This document shows positions 35,917-43,389 of a DNA stretch of 64,000 bases, piece by piece. This DNA comes from Geodermatophilus saharensis (lineage in GTDB: Bacteria; Actinomycetota; Actinomycetes; Mycobacteriales; Geodermatophilaceae): the NCBI RefSeq assembly GCF_900188205.1, contig NZ_FZOH01000006.1, forward strand, positions 1 to 64,000, read 5' to 3'. A program made the position numbers and the translations under genes. The notes under the pieces are model-generated. The model saw only the letters and a program-made list of their open reading frames with translations, searched no databases and was not told the DNA's origin. Numbering within the stretch: position 1 is the first letter of the stretch; every line of letters starts with the position of its first letter.

Positions 35917-36770
35917 AGGATCGGGTTGCCGCCGGTCACCGCGACCCGCGCGCCCGAGACGTAGGACGCCTCGTCGCTGGCCAGCAGCACGTACACCGGC
36001 GCGAGCTCGGCCGGCTGCGCGGCGCGGCCCAGCGGCACCTGCTGACCGAAGCTGGCCACCTTCTCCTCGGGCATGGTCGCCGGGATCAGCGGTGTCCACA
36101 CCGGGCCCGGCGCGACGCTGTTGGCCCGGATGCCCTTGTCGGCGTACATCTGCGCGAGGCTCGCGGTGAAGTTGGCGATGCCCGCCTTGGTCATCGCGTA
36201 GGGCGCCAGGCTCGGGCTGGGCATGTCGGAGTTCACCGACGACGAGTTGATGATCGACCCGCCCGAGGGCATGTGCGGGATCGCGTCCTTGCACAGCACG
36301 AACATCGCCGTGAGGTTGGTGGCGACGGTGTGGTCCCACTCCTCGTCCGGGACCTCCTCCAGCGTCTCGTGGGTCATCTGGAAGGCGGCGTTGTTCACCA
36401 GGACGTCGACCTTGCCGAACTCCTCGACGGCCTTCGGGATGATCGTCTTCGCGTGCGCCCGGTCGGAGATGTCCCCGGGGACCAGCACGCACTTGCGGCC
36501 GGCCTCCTCGACGTACTTCTTCGTGTCCTCGGCGTCCTCGTGCTCGTCCAGGTAGCTGATGAGGACGTCGGCGCCCTCGCGGGCGAAGGCGATGGCGACC
36601 GCGCGGCCGATGCCGCTGTCACCGCCGGTGATGACGGCGGCCTTGCCGGTCAGCTTCCCCGACCCGCGGTAGCTGTCCTCGCCGTGGTCGGGCTTGGGGT
36701 CCATCTCGCCCAGCGTGCCGGGCGTGCTCTGGGACTGCTCGGGCTGGGACTCGGGGCGGGGTGACGACAC
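35913..36770 (-). CDS. SDR family oxidoreductase (general-stress type)
   Basis: 285 residues with an N-terminal hydrophilic extension (1-40, PRPESQPEQSQSTPGTLGEM) before the SDR core: TGGDSGIGRAVAIAFAREGA, NNAAFQ, SSSVNSD, and the YAMTK catalytic motif. Close in layout to the Gsp39/YghA group of NAD(P)-dependent SDRs induced by general stress. The GTG at 36770 has GAGGAG 5 nt upstream. The gap above it holds a long hairpin and a 45-codon gene. Confidence 0.9.
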   Translation of the reverse strand: MSSPRPESQPEQSQSTPGTLGEMDPKPDHGEDSYRGSGKLTGKAAVITGGDSGIGRAVAIAFAREGADVLISYLDEHEDAEDTKKYVEEAGRKCVLVPGDISDRAHAKTIIPKAVEEFGKVDVLVNNAAFQMTHETLEEVPDEEWDHTVATNLTAMFVLCKDAIPHMPSGGSIINSSSVNSDMPSPSLAPYAMTKAGIANFTASLAQMYADKGIRANSVAPGPVWTPLIPATMPEEKVASFGQQVPLGRAAQPAELAPVYVLLASDEASYVSGARVAVTGGNPIL

Positions 36771-36782
36771 GGGTTCTCCTCG

Positions 36783-36855
36783 GTGCACGGACAGGCGGAC
36801 GGCGACGCGTCGGGTGGTCTCCCCGCGCGGCGTCGCCGTCCGCCTACCCGTGCAC
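36783..36855. terminator. Long imperfect hairpin (26 bp) upstream of the SDR
   Basis: Outer arms GTGCACGG / CCGTGCAC (36783-36790, 36848-36855), a 3x3 internal loop, then inner 15-bp arms GGCGGACGGCGACGC / GCGTCGCCGTCCGCC (36794-36808, 36830-36844) with a 21-nt loop. It lies between the stop of the small minus gene (36880) and the SDR start (36770), so it probably ends the small transcript. Confidence 0.7.
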
Positions 36856-36879
36856 CCGGCTGCGGAACCCGACCGGCCG

Positions 36880-37017
36880 TCAGGCGCTGCGGCCCGGCCG
36901 GACGGCCTCGGCCGGCGCGCCCAGCGCGGCGGCGTCCCAGCGCATCTCCAGGTGCCGGTGACCGTGCCGGTCCACCACGGGCACCCACCGGATCAGCGGT
37001 CGTTCCTCTACGCGCAT
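36880..37017 (-). CDS. Small hypothetical protein (45 aa)
   Basis: An ATG at 37017 opens 45 codons to TGA (36880-36882). The product starts MRVEERPLIRWVPVVDRHGH and continues with an LEMRWDAAA segment; not recognised. GGGAGG (37029-37034) lies 11 nt upstream of the ATG; an in-frame GTG at 37029 overlaps it. The long hairpin follows its stop, and an A/T-rich GTTAAC/AACAAT patch precedes it, as for an independent transcript. It partly fills an otherwise gene-free 395-bp gap. Confidence 0.5.
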   Translation of the reverse strand: MRVEERPLIRWVPVVDRHGHRHLEMRWDAAALGAPAEAVRPGRSA

Positions 37018-37165
37018 CGTCGCATCCACCTCCCGTTAACCCATTGTTCACCTTCTGTCCCGAGGTCGGCCACCGGACACGCCAGCTGGACCGCTCGTTG
37101 CCGTTCCGTGACCTGCCGGTGCCCCGCCGGGAAGGTCGCGGCCGTCGGGCACGCTGTCCCCCACG

Positions 37166-39742
37166 ATGACGACCACCACGACGGCGGGGACCGCACCCCT
37201 CCCCCTCCTCGACGGCCCCGGCGACCTCGCCGCGCTGCGGGCCCGCGGCGACGACGCCGACGAGCTGTTCACCTCCTTCGCCGCCTGGGCCGAGGCGGGC
37301 GGCACACCGCTGTACCCGCACCAGGAGGAGGCGCTGATCGAGCTGGTCAGCGGCGCCAACGTCGTCCTGGCGACGCCGACCGGCTCGGGCAAGTCGCTGG
37401 TGGCCACCGGCGCGCAGTACGCGGCACTCGCGGCCGGCCGGCGCAGCTGGTACACTGCGCCGATCAAGGCGCTGGTCAGCGAGAAGTTCTTCGCGCTGTG
37501 CGGGGTCTTCGGCGCGGCCAACGTCGGCATGCTCACCGGCGACGCGAGCGTCAACCGGGACGCGCCGATCATCGCCTGCACCGCCGAGGTGCTGGCCAAC
37601 ACGGCGCTGCGCGAGGGCGCCGACGCCGACATCGGCCTCGTCGTCATGGACGAGTTCCACTTCTACGGTGACCCCGACCGGGGCTGGGCCTGGCAGGTGC
37701 CGCTGCTGGAGCTCCCGCGCGCGCAGTTCCTGCTCATGAGCGCGACGCTGGGTGACACCACCCGGCTGCGCGAGGACGTCACCCGCCGCACCGGCCGGCC
37801 GACGGCGCTGGTCGCCTCCGCCGAGCGGCCGGTGCCGCTGCACCACTGGTACGCCACGACCCCGGCGCACGAGACGATCCAGGAGCTGCTCGACACCCGG
37901 CAGGCGCCGGTCTACGTCGTCCACTTCACGCAGGCGCAGGCCCTGGAGCGGGCGCAGGCGCTGATGAGCGTCAACGTGTGCTCCAAGGAGGAGAAGGCGG
38001 CCATCGCCGAGGCCATCGGCGGCTTCCGGTTCACCAGCGCCTTCGGGCAGACGCTGTCGCGGCTGGTGCGCCACGGCATCGGCGTGCACCACGCCGGGAT
38101 GCTGCCGAGGTACCGGCGGCTGGTGGAGACCCTCGCCCAGGCCGGCCTGCTCAAGGTCATCTGCGGCACCGACACCCTCGGCGTGGGCATCAACGTGCCC
38201 ATCCGCACGGTCGTGTTCTCCGCGCTGAGCAAGTACGACGGCACCCGGACCCGGCTGCTCAACGCCCGCGAGTTCCACCAGATCGCCGGGCGGGCCGGGC
38301 GCGCCGGGTACGACACCGCGGGCACCGTCGTGGTGCAGGCGCCCGAGCACGAGGTGGAGAACCTGCGGCAGTTCGCGAAGGTGGCCGACGACCCGAAGAA
38401 GCGCCGCAAGCTGGTCCGGAAGAAGGCGCCCGAGGGCATGGTGCCGTGGTCGAAGGCGACCATGGAGCGCCTGGTCGCCGCCGAGCCCGAGCCGCTGTCG
38501 AGCTCCTTCCGCGTGACGACGGCGATGCTGCTCGACGTCGTCGACCGGCCCGGCGACCCGTTCCGCGCGATGCGCCGGCTGCTCACCGACAACCACGAGC
38601 CGCGCAAGCGGCAGCTGCGGCACGTCCGCGAGGCGATCGGCATCGCCCGCTCGCTGCTGCAGGCCGGTGTGCTCGAGCGGCTGCCCGAGCCGGAGCCCGA
38701 CGGACGGCGCTACCGGCTGACGGTCGACCTGCCGCCGGACTTCGCGCTCAACTCGCCGCTGTCGACCTTCGCGCTGGCCGCCGTCGACCTGCTCGACCCG
38801 GCCTCGGACACCTTCGCCCTCGACGTCGTCAGCGTCCTGGAGGCCACCCTCGACGACCCGCGGCAGGTGCTCGCCGCCCAGGCCAACAAGGCGCGCGGCG
38901 AGGCGGTCGCGCAGATGAAGGCCGAGGGCATCGAGTACGAGGAGCGCATCGAGCTGCTCGAGGACGTCACCCACCCCAAGCCGCTGGAGGAGCTGCTCGA
39001 GCACGCCTTCGACGTCTACGTCCGCAGCAACCCGTGGGCCCGCGACGCGCACCCCTCGCCGAAGTCGGTCGTGCGCGAGATGTGGGAGCGGGCGATGACG
39101 TTCCGGGAGTTCGTCTCCGCCTACGGCCTGACCCGCTCCGAGGGCGCGGTGCTGCGCTACCTGTCCGACGCGGTGAAGGCGCTGCGCTCCGGCGTCCCGG
39201 CCGCGGCGCGCACCGAGGAGGTCACCGACGTCGTCGAGTGGCTCGGCGAGCTGGTGCGGCAGGTCGACTCGAGCCTGCTCGACGAGTGGGAGCAGCTGAC
39301 CAGCCCGGACCAGCCGCTCGACGAGCCGGTCGCCGTCCCGGCCCGCGCCCGGCCGCTGACGGGCAACGAGCGGGCGTTCACCGCGATGGTCCGCAACGCG
39401 CTGTTCTCCCGCGTGCAGCTGTGGGCCCGGCGGCGCTGGTACGACCTCGGCGAGCTCGACGCCGGCTCCGGCTGGGACGCCGAGCGCTGGGGCGAGGTGG
39501 TGCGCGGCTACTTCGCCGAGCACGGCGAGGTGGGCACCGGCGCCGACGCCCGCGGGCCCGGCCTGCTGGTGTGGGACCGCAGCACGCCGGGGCTGTGGCG
39601 GGTGCGGCAGATCGTCGACGACCCGGCCGGCGACCACGACTGGGGCATCGACGCCGAGGTCGACCTGGCCGCCTCCGACGAGGCCGGCGAGCTGGTGCTG
39701 CGGGTCGTGGCCGCCGGCCGGAGGGACGACGCGTGGACCTGA
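37166..39742 (+). CDS. DEAD/DEAH-box helicase, Ski2-like with DUF3516 C-terminus
   Basis: 858 residues. Helicase core (about 45-430) with Walker A ATPTGSGKS (69-77), DExH motif MDEFHFY (D162), LLMSATLGD, and C-terminal motifs GTDTLGVGINVPIRTVVF and HQIAGRAGRAGYDT. The C-terminal half matches the actinobacterial DUF3516 region (about 450-850). A role in RNA or nucleic-acid remodelling is likely; the target is unknown. ATG start at 37166. Overlaps the GNAT gene by 10 bp. Confidence 0.92.
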   Translation: MTTTTTAGTAPLPLLDGPGDLAALRARGDDADELFTSFAAWAEAGGTPLYPHQEEALIELVSGANVVLATPTGSGKSLVATGAQYAALAAGRRSWYTAPIKALVSEKFFALCGVFGAANVGMLTGDASVNRDAPIIACTAEVLANTALREGADADIGLVVMDEFHFYGDPDRGWAWQVPLLELPRAQFLLMSATLGDTTRLREDVTRRTGRPTALVASAERPVPLHHWYATTPAHETIQELLDTRQAPVYVVHFTQAQALERAQALMSVNVCSKEEKAAIAEAIGGFRFTSAFGQTLSRLVRHGIGVHHAGMLPRYRRLVETLAQAGLLKVICGTDTLGVGINVPIRTVVFSALSKYDGTRTRLLNAREFHQIAGRAGRAGYDTAGTVVVQAPEHEVENLRQFAKVADDPKKRRKLVRKKAPEGMVPWSKATMERLVAAEPEPLSSSFRVTTAMLLDVVDRPGDPFRAMRRLLTDNHEPRKRQLRHVREAIGIARSLLQAGVLERLPEPEPDGRRYRLTVDLPPDFALNSPLSTFALAAVDLLDPASDTFALDVVSVLEATLDDPRQVLAAQANKARGEAVAQMKAEGIEYEERIELLEDVTHPKPLEELLEHAFDVYVRSNPWARDAHPSPKSVVREMWERAMTFREFVSAYGLTRSEGAVLRYLSDAVKALRSGVPAAARTEEVTDVVEWLGELVRQVDSSLLDEWEQLTSPDQPLDEPVAVPARARPLTGNERAFTAMVRNALFSRVQLWARRRWYDLGELDAGSGWDAERWGEVVRGYFAEHGEVGTGADARGPGLLVWDRSTPGLWRVRQIVDDPAGDHDWGIDAEVDLAASDEAGELVLRVVAAGRRDDAWT

Positions 39743-40317
39743 GGCACCGCACGACGGCGCGGTTGCGGCTCGACGCCGTCGTCACGGCCGACGCCGACGA
39801 GCACCTCACGCTGCTCAGCGACCCCGGCACCTGGACGCACCTGCCCTCGGGCCGGGTGACCTCGCCCGAGGAGGTGGCCACCCGGATCGGGCACTCCCTG
39901 GAGGACTGGGCGCACGTCGGGCTCGGCTACTGGACCGCGCGGCTGCGCGAGGACGCCGACGTGCCGGGGCTGCGGCCCGGGCAGGTGGTGGGCACCGGCG
40001 GCTGCGCCTGCCCGCCCGGCCGCTCGTGGTGGAACCTCTACTACCGCTTCACCCCGCCGGCGTGGGGCCACGGCCTGGCCGCCGAGCTGGTGACCGCGGC
40101 GCTGGACGCCGCGCACGCCGTGGCGCCGGACCGCCCGGTGGTCGCCCACCTGCTCGAGCACAACGAGCGCTCCCGCGGCCGGGCCGAGCGGGCCGGGCTG
40201 TCGCTGGTCTGGCGCGGCCCGGACGCCGGCAACCCGGACCCGGACGCCGTCCGGCTGGTGTACGCCGACCGGCCGCTCGACGACGTCCTGCTCGCCGCGG
40301 TCACCGGCCCGGCGTGA
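39733..40317 (+). CDS. GNAT-family acetyltransferase
   Basis: 194 residues resembling RimJ/RimL-type acetyltransferases: an N-terminal TTARLRLDAVV strand, SDPGTWTHLPSGRVTSPEE, YYRFTPPAWGHGLAAELVTAAL (acetyl-CoA-binding loop) and a conserved NERSRGRAERAGL helix. GTG start within the helicase 3' end (10-bp overlap), so the two are coupled. Substrate unknown. Confidence 0.88.
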   Translation: MDLRHRTTARLRLDAVVTADADEHLTLLSDPGTWTHLPSGRVTSPEEVATRIGHSLEDWAHVGLGYWTARLREDADVPGLRPGQVVGTGGCACPPGRSWWNLYYRFTPPAWGHGLAAELVTAALDAAHAVAPDRPVVAHLLEHNERSRGRAERAGLSLVWRGPDAGNPDPDAVRLVYADRPLDDVLLAAVTGPA

Positions 40318-40338
40318 GGGCCCGGCGGCGGTGACCGG

Positions 40339-41112
40339 GTGACCCCGCCGGAGGCGCTCGCGGTCGCCGCGGCGGGACTGGCCGCGGGCGCGGTCAACGC
40401 CGTCGTCGGGTCGGGGACGCTGGTCACCTTCCCGGTGCTGCTGGCCACCGGGCTGCCGCCGGTGACGGCGAGCGTGTCCAACAGCCTCGGCCTGGTCCCC
40501 GGCAGCGTCGGCGGGGCGTTCGGCTACCGCCGGGAGCTGGCCGGTCAGCGCCGGCTGCTGCTGCGGCTGGTGCCGGCCTCGGCGCTGGGCGCGCTCACCG
40601 GCGCCGTCCTGCTGCTGACCCTCCCGGCGGCGGCGTTCGAGGCGGTGGTGCCCGTGCTGGTCGGGCTGGCCGTCGTGCTGGTCGCCGTCCAGCCGCTGCT
40701 GACCCGCCGGCTGGCCGCCCGCCGCACCGACCCGGGCACCGTGCCGCGCGGGCCGCGGCTGGCCGGGCTGGTCGCCGCCGCCTACGCCACCGGCAGCTAC
40801 GGCGGGTACTTCGCCGCCAGCCAGGGCGTGCTGCAGGTCGGCCTGTTCGGGCTGCTGCTCGCCGAGCCGCTGCAGCGCCTCAACGCCCTCAAGAACGTGC
40901 TCAGCTCGACGGTCAACGCGGTCGCGGCGCTCGTCTACGTCCTCGTCGCCACCGACCGGGTGGCGTGGGCCGCCGCGGCGCTGGTCGCCGCCGGCTCCGC
41001 GGCGGGCGGTCCCCTCGGCGCCCGGTACGGCCGGCGGCTGCCGCAGGCGGCGCTGCGGACGGCGATCGTCGTCCTCGGCGTGGTGGCGGTCGCCGTGCTG
41101 CTCGCCCGGTGA
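40339..41112 (+). CDS. TSUP (TauE/SafE) family permease, first of tandem pair
   Basis: 257 residues, about 8 membrane helices. TSUP signature LLATGLPPVTASVSNSLG in helix 2 and SYGGYFAASQGVL in the second repeat. The family exports sulfite, sulfonates and related anions; the substrate here is unknown. GTG start 21 bp after the GNAT stop, without a clear ribosome site; a three-codon GTG reading at 40331 ends in a TGA that overlaps this start. The next gene is a paralogue. Confidence 0.88.
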   Translation: MTPPEALAVAAAGLAAGAVNAVVGSGTLVTFPVLLATGLPPVTASVSNSLGLVPGSVGGAFGYRRELAGQRRLLLRLVPASALGALTGAVLLLTLPAAAFEAVVPVLVGLAVVLVAVQPLLTRRLAARRTDPGTVPRGPRLAGLVAAAYATGSYGGYFAASQGVLQVGLFGLLLAEPLQRLNALKNVLSSTVNAVAALVYVLVATDRVAWAAAALVAAGSAAGGPLGARYGRRLPQAALRTAIVVLGVVAVAVLLAR

Positions 41113-41135
41113 GCCGCGCGAGCCGGCGGCCGTGA

Positions 41136-41178
41136 CAGGCTCGTCCCGATGCGCGCCCTCCGGCCCCGGTGCCCGTGA
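41136..41178 (+). other. Possible leaderless 9-codon upstream ORF before the second TSUP gene
   Basis: CAGGCT (41136-41141) ends 7 nt before an ATG at 41149 that opens the reading MRALRPRCP. Its TGA (41176-41178) overlaps the GTG of the permease (41175) in a 4-bp GTGA junction. The geometry fits a leaderless leader peptide coupled to the transporter. A Cys near the end is notable beside a possible sulfur transporter, but a single Cys is weak evidence and chance is not excluded. Confidence 0.35.
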
Positions 41179-41939
41179 CCGTCCTCGAGTGGGCCCTGCT
41201 GGTGCTGGCCGGGGTGGGCGCGGGCCTGTCGGGCAGCATCGCCGGGCTCGCCTCGCTGGTGAGCTACCCGGCGCTGCTGGCCACCGGGCTGCCCCCGGTG
41301 ACGGCCAACGTCACCAACACCGTCGCGCTGGTGCTCACCAGCGTCGGGTCGGTCAGCGCCTCGCGGCCGGAGCTGTCCGGGCAGGGCCGCCGGCTGCTGC
41401 CCCTGGTGGCCGGCGGGGTGCTCGGCGGCGCGGCCGGCGCCGGGTTGCTGCTGGTCACGCCGGCCGAGGCGTTCGAGCGGCTGGTGCCGGTGCTGATCGG
41501 CGCGGCCGCGCTGGCCATCGTGCTGCAGCGCCCGCCGCGCGAGCTGGCCGCCGAGGGGGCACGCCGGCACGGGCGGCGCGACCCGTGGTGGCTGGCCGCC
41601 GGGACGGCGCTGGTCGCGGTGTACGGCGGGTACTTCGGTGCCGCGGCCGGGGTGCTGCTGCTCGCGCTGTTCCTGCTGGGCACCGGTGAGGGACTGCCAC
41701 GCAGCAACGCGTTCAAGAACGTGGTCCTGGGGGTGGCCAACGCCGTGGCCGCCGTCGGCTTCGTGGTGCTGGCACCGGTGGTGTGGAGTGCGGTGCTGCC
41801 GCTGGCCCTCGGCTGCCTGGCCGGGGGCCGGCTCGGGCCGCGGGTGGTGCGCCGCGCGCCGCAGGCCCTGCTGCGCCGGCTGATCGGCCTCGCCGGGCTG
41901 GGCCTGGCGGTGGTGCTGGCGCTGGACGCCTACCGCTGA
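41175..41939 (+). CDS. TSUP (TauE/SafE) family permease, second of tandem pair
   Basis: 254 residues, about 8 membrane helices. Shares LLATGLPPVTANVTNTVAL and the VYGGYFGAAAGVLLL block with the upstream gene, so the two are tandem paralogues, possibly forming a heteromer or serving related anions. I place the start at the GTG at 41175 because it couples to the short upstream reading; the GTG at 41169 is also in frame. Confidence 0.87.
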   Translation: MTVLEWALLVLAGVGAGLSGSIAGLASLVSYPALLATGLPPVTANVTNTVALVLTSVGSVSASRPELSGQGRRLLPLVAGGVLGGAAGAGLLLVTPAEAFERLVPVLIGAAALAIVLQRPPRELAAEGARRHGRRDPWWLAAGTALVAVYGGYFGAAAGVLLLALFLLGTGEGLPRSNAFKNVVLGVANAVAAVGFVVLAPVVWSAVLPLALGCLAGGRLGPRVVRRAPQALLRRLIGLAGLGLAVVLALDAYR

Positions 41940-42007
41940 GACCACCCGGGTGGTGCCGGGCGGGGCGAGGCACCATGGTGGGCGGCGGACAGGGAGGACG
42001 ACAGACG

Positions 42008-42748
42008 GTGACGACCAACGACGCGGCAGGACGGTTTCTCGAGGCGCTGCAGGAGCCGGCGTCGGCGAGCGAGGACGGGCCGGAGATGGTGCCCTCCCGG
42101 CTGGCCCGGGCGTTCGCGCAGGCGGTGGGCGTGGACGGCGCCGCGCTGAGCATCCACGAGGGCGCGGGGCTGCGGACGCCGATCGGCGCCAGCGACCGGA
42201 CCACCTCGCACGCCGAGCAGCTGCAGTTCACCGCCGGTGACGGACCGTGCCTGCGCGCCCACGACACCGGCCGGGCGATCGTCTTCGACATCGAGGACAT
42301 CAACCGCAACTGGCCCGAGCTGCACGGCGCGCTGCTCGGCGAGACCCCCTACCGGGCGGTGTTCTCCCTGCCGCTGGCCCCGCCGCTGGGGCCGACGGTG
42401 ATCGTCGACCTCTACGCCCGCGAGCTGGACACGCTCACGTCCGTGCCGCGCGACGACGTCGAGGCCGCGCTGCTGGTGCTCACCGAGGAGCTGGTGCGCT
42501 CCTCGGGCGCGGCGCCGGTCGACGAGGGAGCCCGGTGGTGGGACTCCCCCGACGCCCGCCGCCGCAGCCGCGTCTGGCAGGCCACCGGCGTGGCCACCGT
42601 GGCGCTGGGCCTCGACGTCGTCGACACGCTGACGGTGCTGCGCGCGCACGCCTTCGCCACCGGCCGGGTGGTCGACGACGTCGCCGACGACATCGTCGAG
42701 GGCCGGCTGGACCCGGCCACGCTGCGCGACCCCGACAGCGTGTCCTGA
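42008..42748 (+). CDS. GAF and ANTAR domain protein (second)
   Basis: 246 residues: GAF domain (about 15-150, with LQFTAGDGPCLRAHDTGRAI) and C-terminal ANTAR-like domain (about 190-240, QATGVATVALGLDVVDTLTVLRAHAFATGRVVDDVADDIV). A predicted RNA-binding antiterminator under sensory control. The ANTAR part diverges from the first copy (23647) and keeps the helix pattern more than the sequence. GTG start with GGGAGG about 12 nt upstream. Confidence 0.87.
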   Translation: MTTNDAAGRFLEALQEPASASEDGPEMVPSRLARAFAQAVGVDGAALSIHEGAGLRTPIGASDRTTSHAEQLQFTAGDGPCLRAHDTGRAIVFDIEDINRNWPELHGALLGETPYRAVFSLPLAPPLGPTVIVDLYARELDTLTSVPRDDVEAALLVLTEELVRSSGAAPVDEGARWWDSPDARRRSRVWQATGVATVALGLDVVDTLTVLRAHAFATGRVVDDVADDIVEGRLDPATLRDPDSVS

Positions 42749-42761
42749 GCCGGCCGGCCGC

Positions 42762-43337
42762 TCAGCGGCCGGTGTAGGCGGCCAGGAACAGCACGAACGC
42801 CGCGGTGGCCAGCAGCAGCCGCGCCGGCGTCAGCCCGTTGACCAGCCCCGCGGTGGCCTCCACCCAGGACGGGCGGACGCCGGCGTCGCGCGTGCCGCGG
42901 CGGACCAGCCGCACCTCGTCGGCCAGCAGCACGCCGGCCGCGCCCAGCAGCGTCAGCCCGACGACGAGCAGCACCAGCGACAGCTCCTCGGCGAAGGCCT
43001 CGGCCCGGCCGGCCAGGAGCAGGGCGGCGACCAGCCCGGCCACCAGGCCCAGCGCGGCGCCGGCGACCGGCGCCCACGGGCCCATCCGCGTCATCGGCCC
43101 GGTGCGCCGGCGGGGGGCGGGTGCCGGCGGCGCCGGGGGGCGCCCGGTGACCGGGCCGGTGGCCAGCTGACCGGCCGGCAGCGGCTCCCCCTCCGCGGCG
43201 GGCGGCGCGGAGGGGACGGCGGCCTGCACGGCCGGCTGGACAGCGGGCTGGACGGCGGTGGCGCCGGCCGCGGCGCGTGGCGCACCAGGACTGCCGGGCG
43301 GGACGGGGGGCTGCGGGGGAACGGTCGGCTCGGTCAT
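42762..43337 (-). CDS. Pro-rich membrane protein of unknown function
   Basis: 191 residues. The first ~90 are Pro/Ala-rich and probably disordered; three hydrophobic helices follow (about 100-120, 128-148 and 168-188). Not recognised. ATG start at 43337; TAGCCT (43346-43351) ends 8 nt upstream and no ribosome site is seen, so a leaderless transcript is likely. Confidence 0.7.
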   Translation of the reverse strand: MTEPTVPPQPPVPPGSPGAPRAAAGATAVQPAVQPAVQAAVPSAPPAAEGEPLPAGQLATGPVTGRPPAPPAPAPRRRTGPMTRMGPWAPVAGAALGLVAGLVAALLLAGRAEAFAEELSLVLLVVGLTLLGAAGVLLADEVRLVRRGTRDAGVRPSWVEATAGLVNGLTPARLLLATAAFVLFLAAYTGR

Positions 43338-43389
43338 CGCACGTCAGGCTAGGGGGGAGCCCCGACCGTGCCCGGGCTGCCCCGGGCCG

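Noticed and set aside
36650-39637. 995-codon minus-strand reading opposite the helicase
   Set aside because: Shadow reading. The plus strand has a full Ski2-like helicase with Walker A and DExH; the minus translation is low-complexity Leu/Gly/Arg with no motif.
41969-42748. ATG-like start near 41974 for the second GAF-ANTAR gene
   Set aside because: The GTG at 42008 has a better ribosome-site context, and the frame from 41974 does not match the GAF frame.
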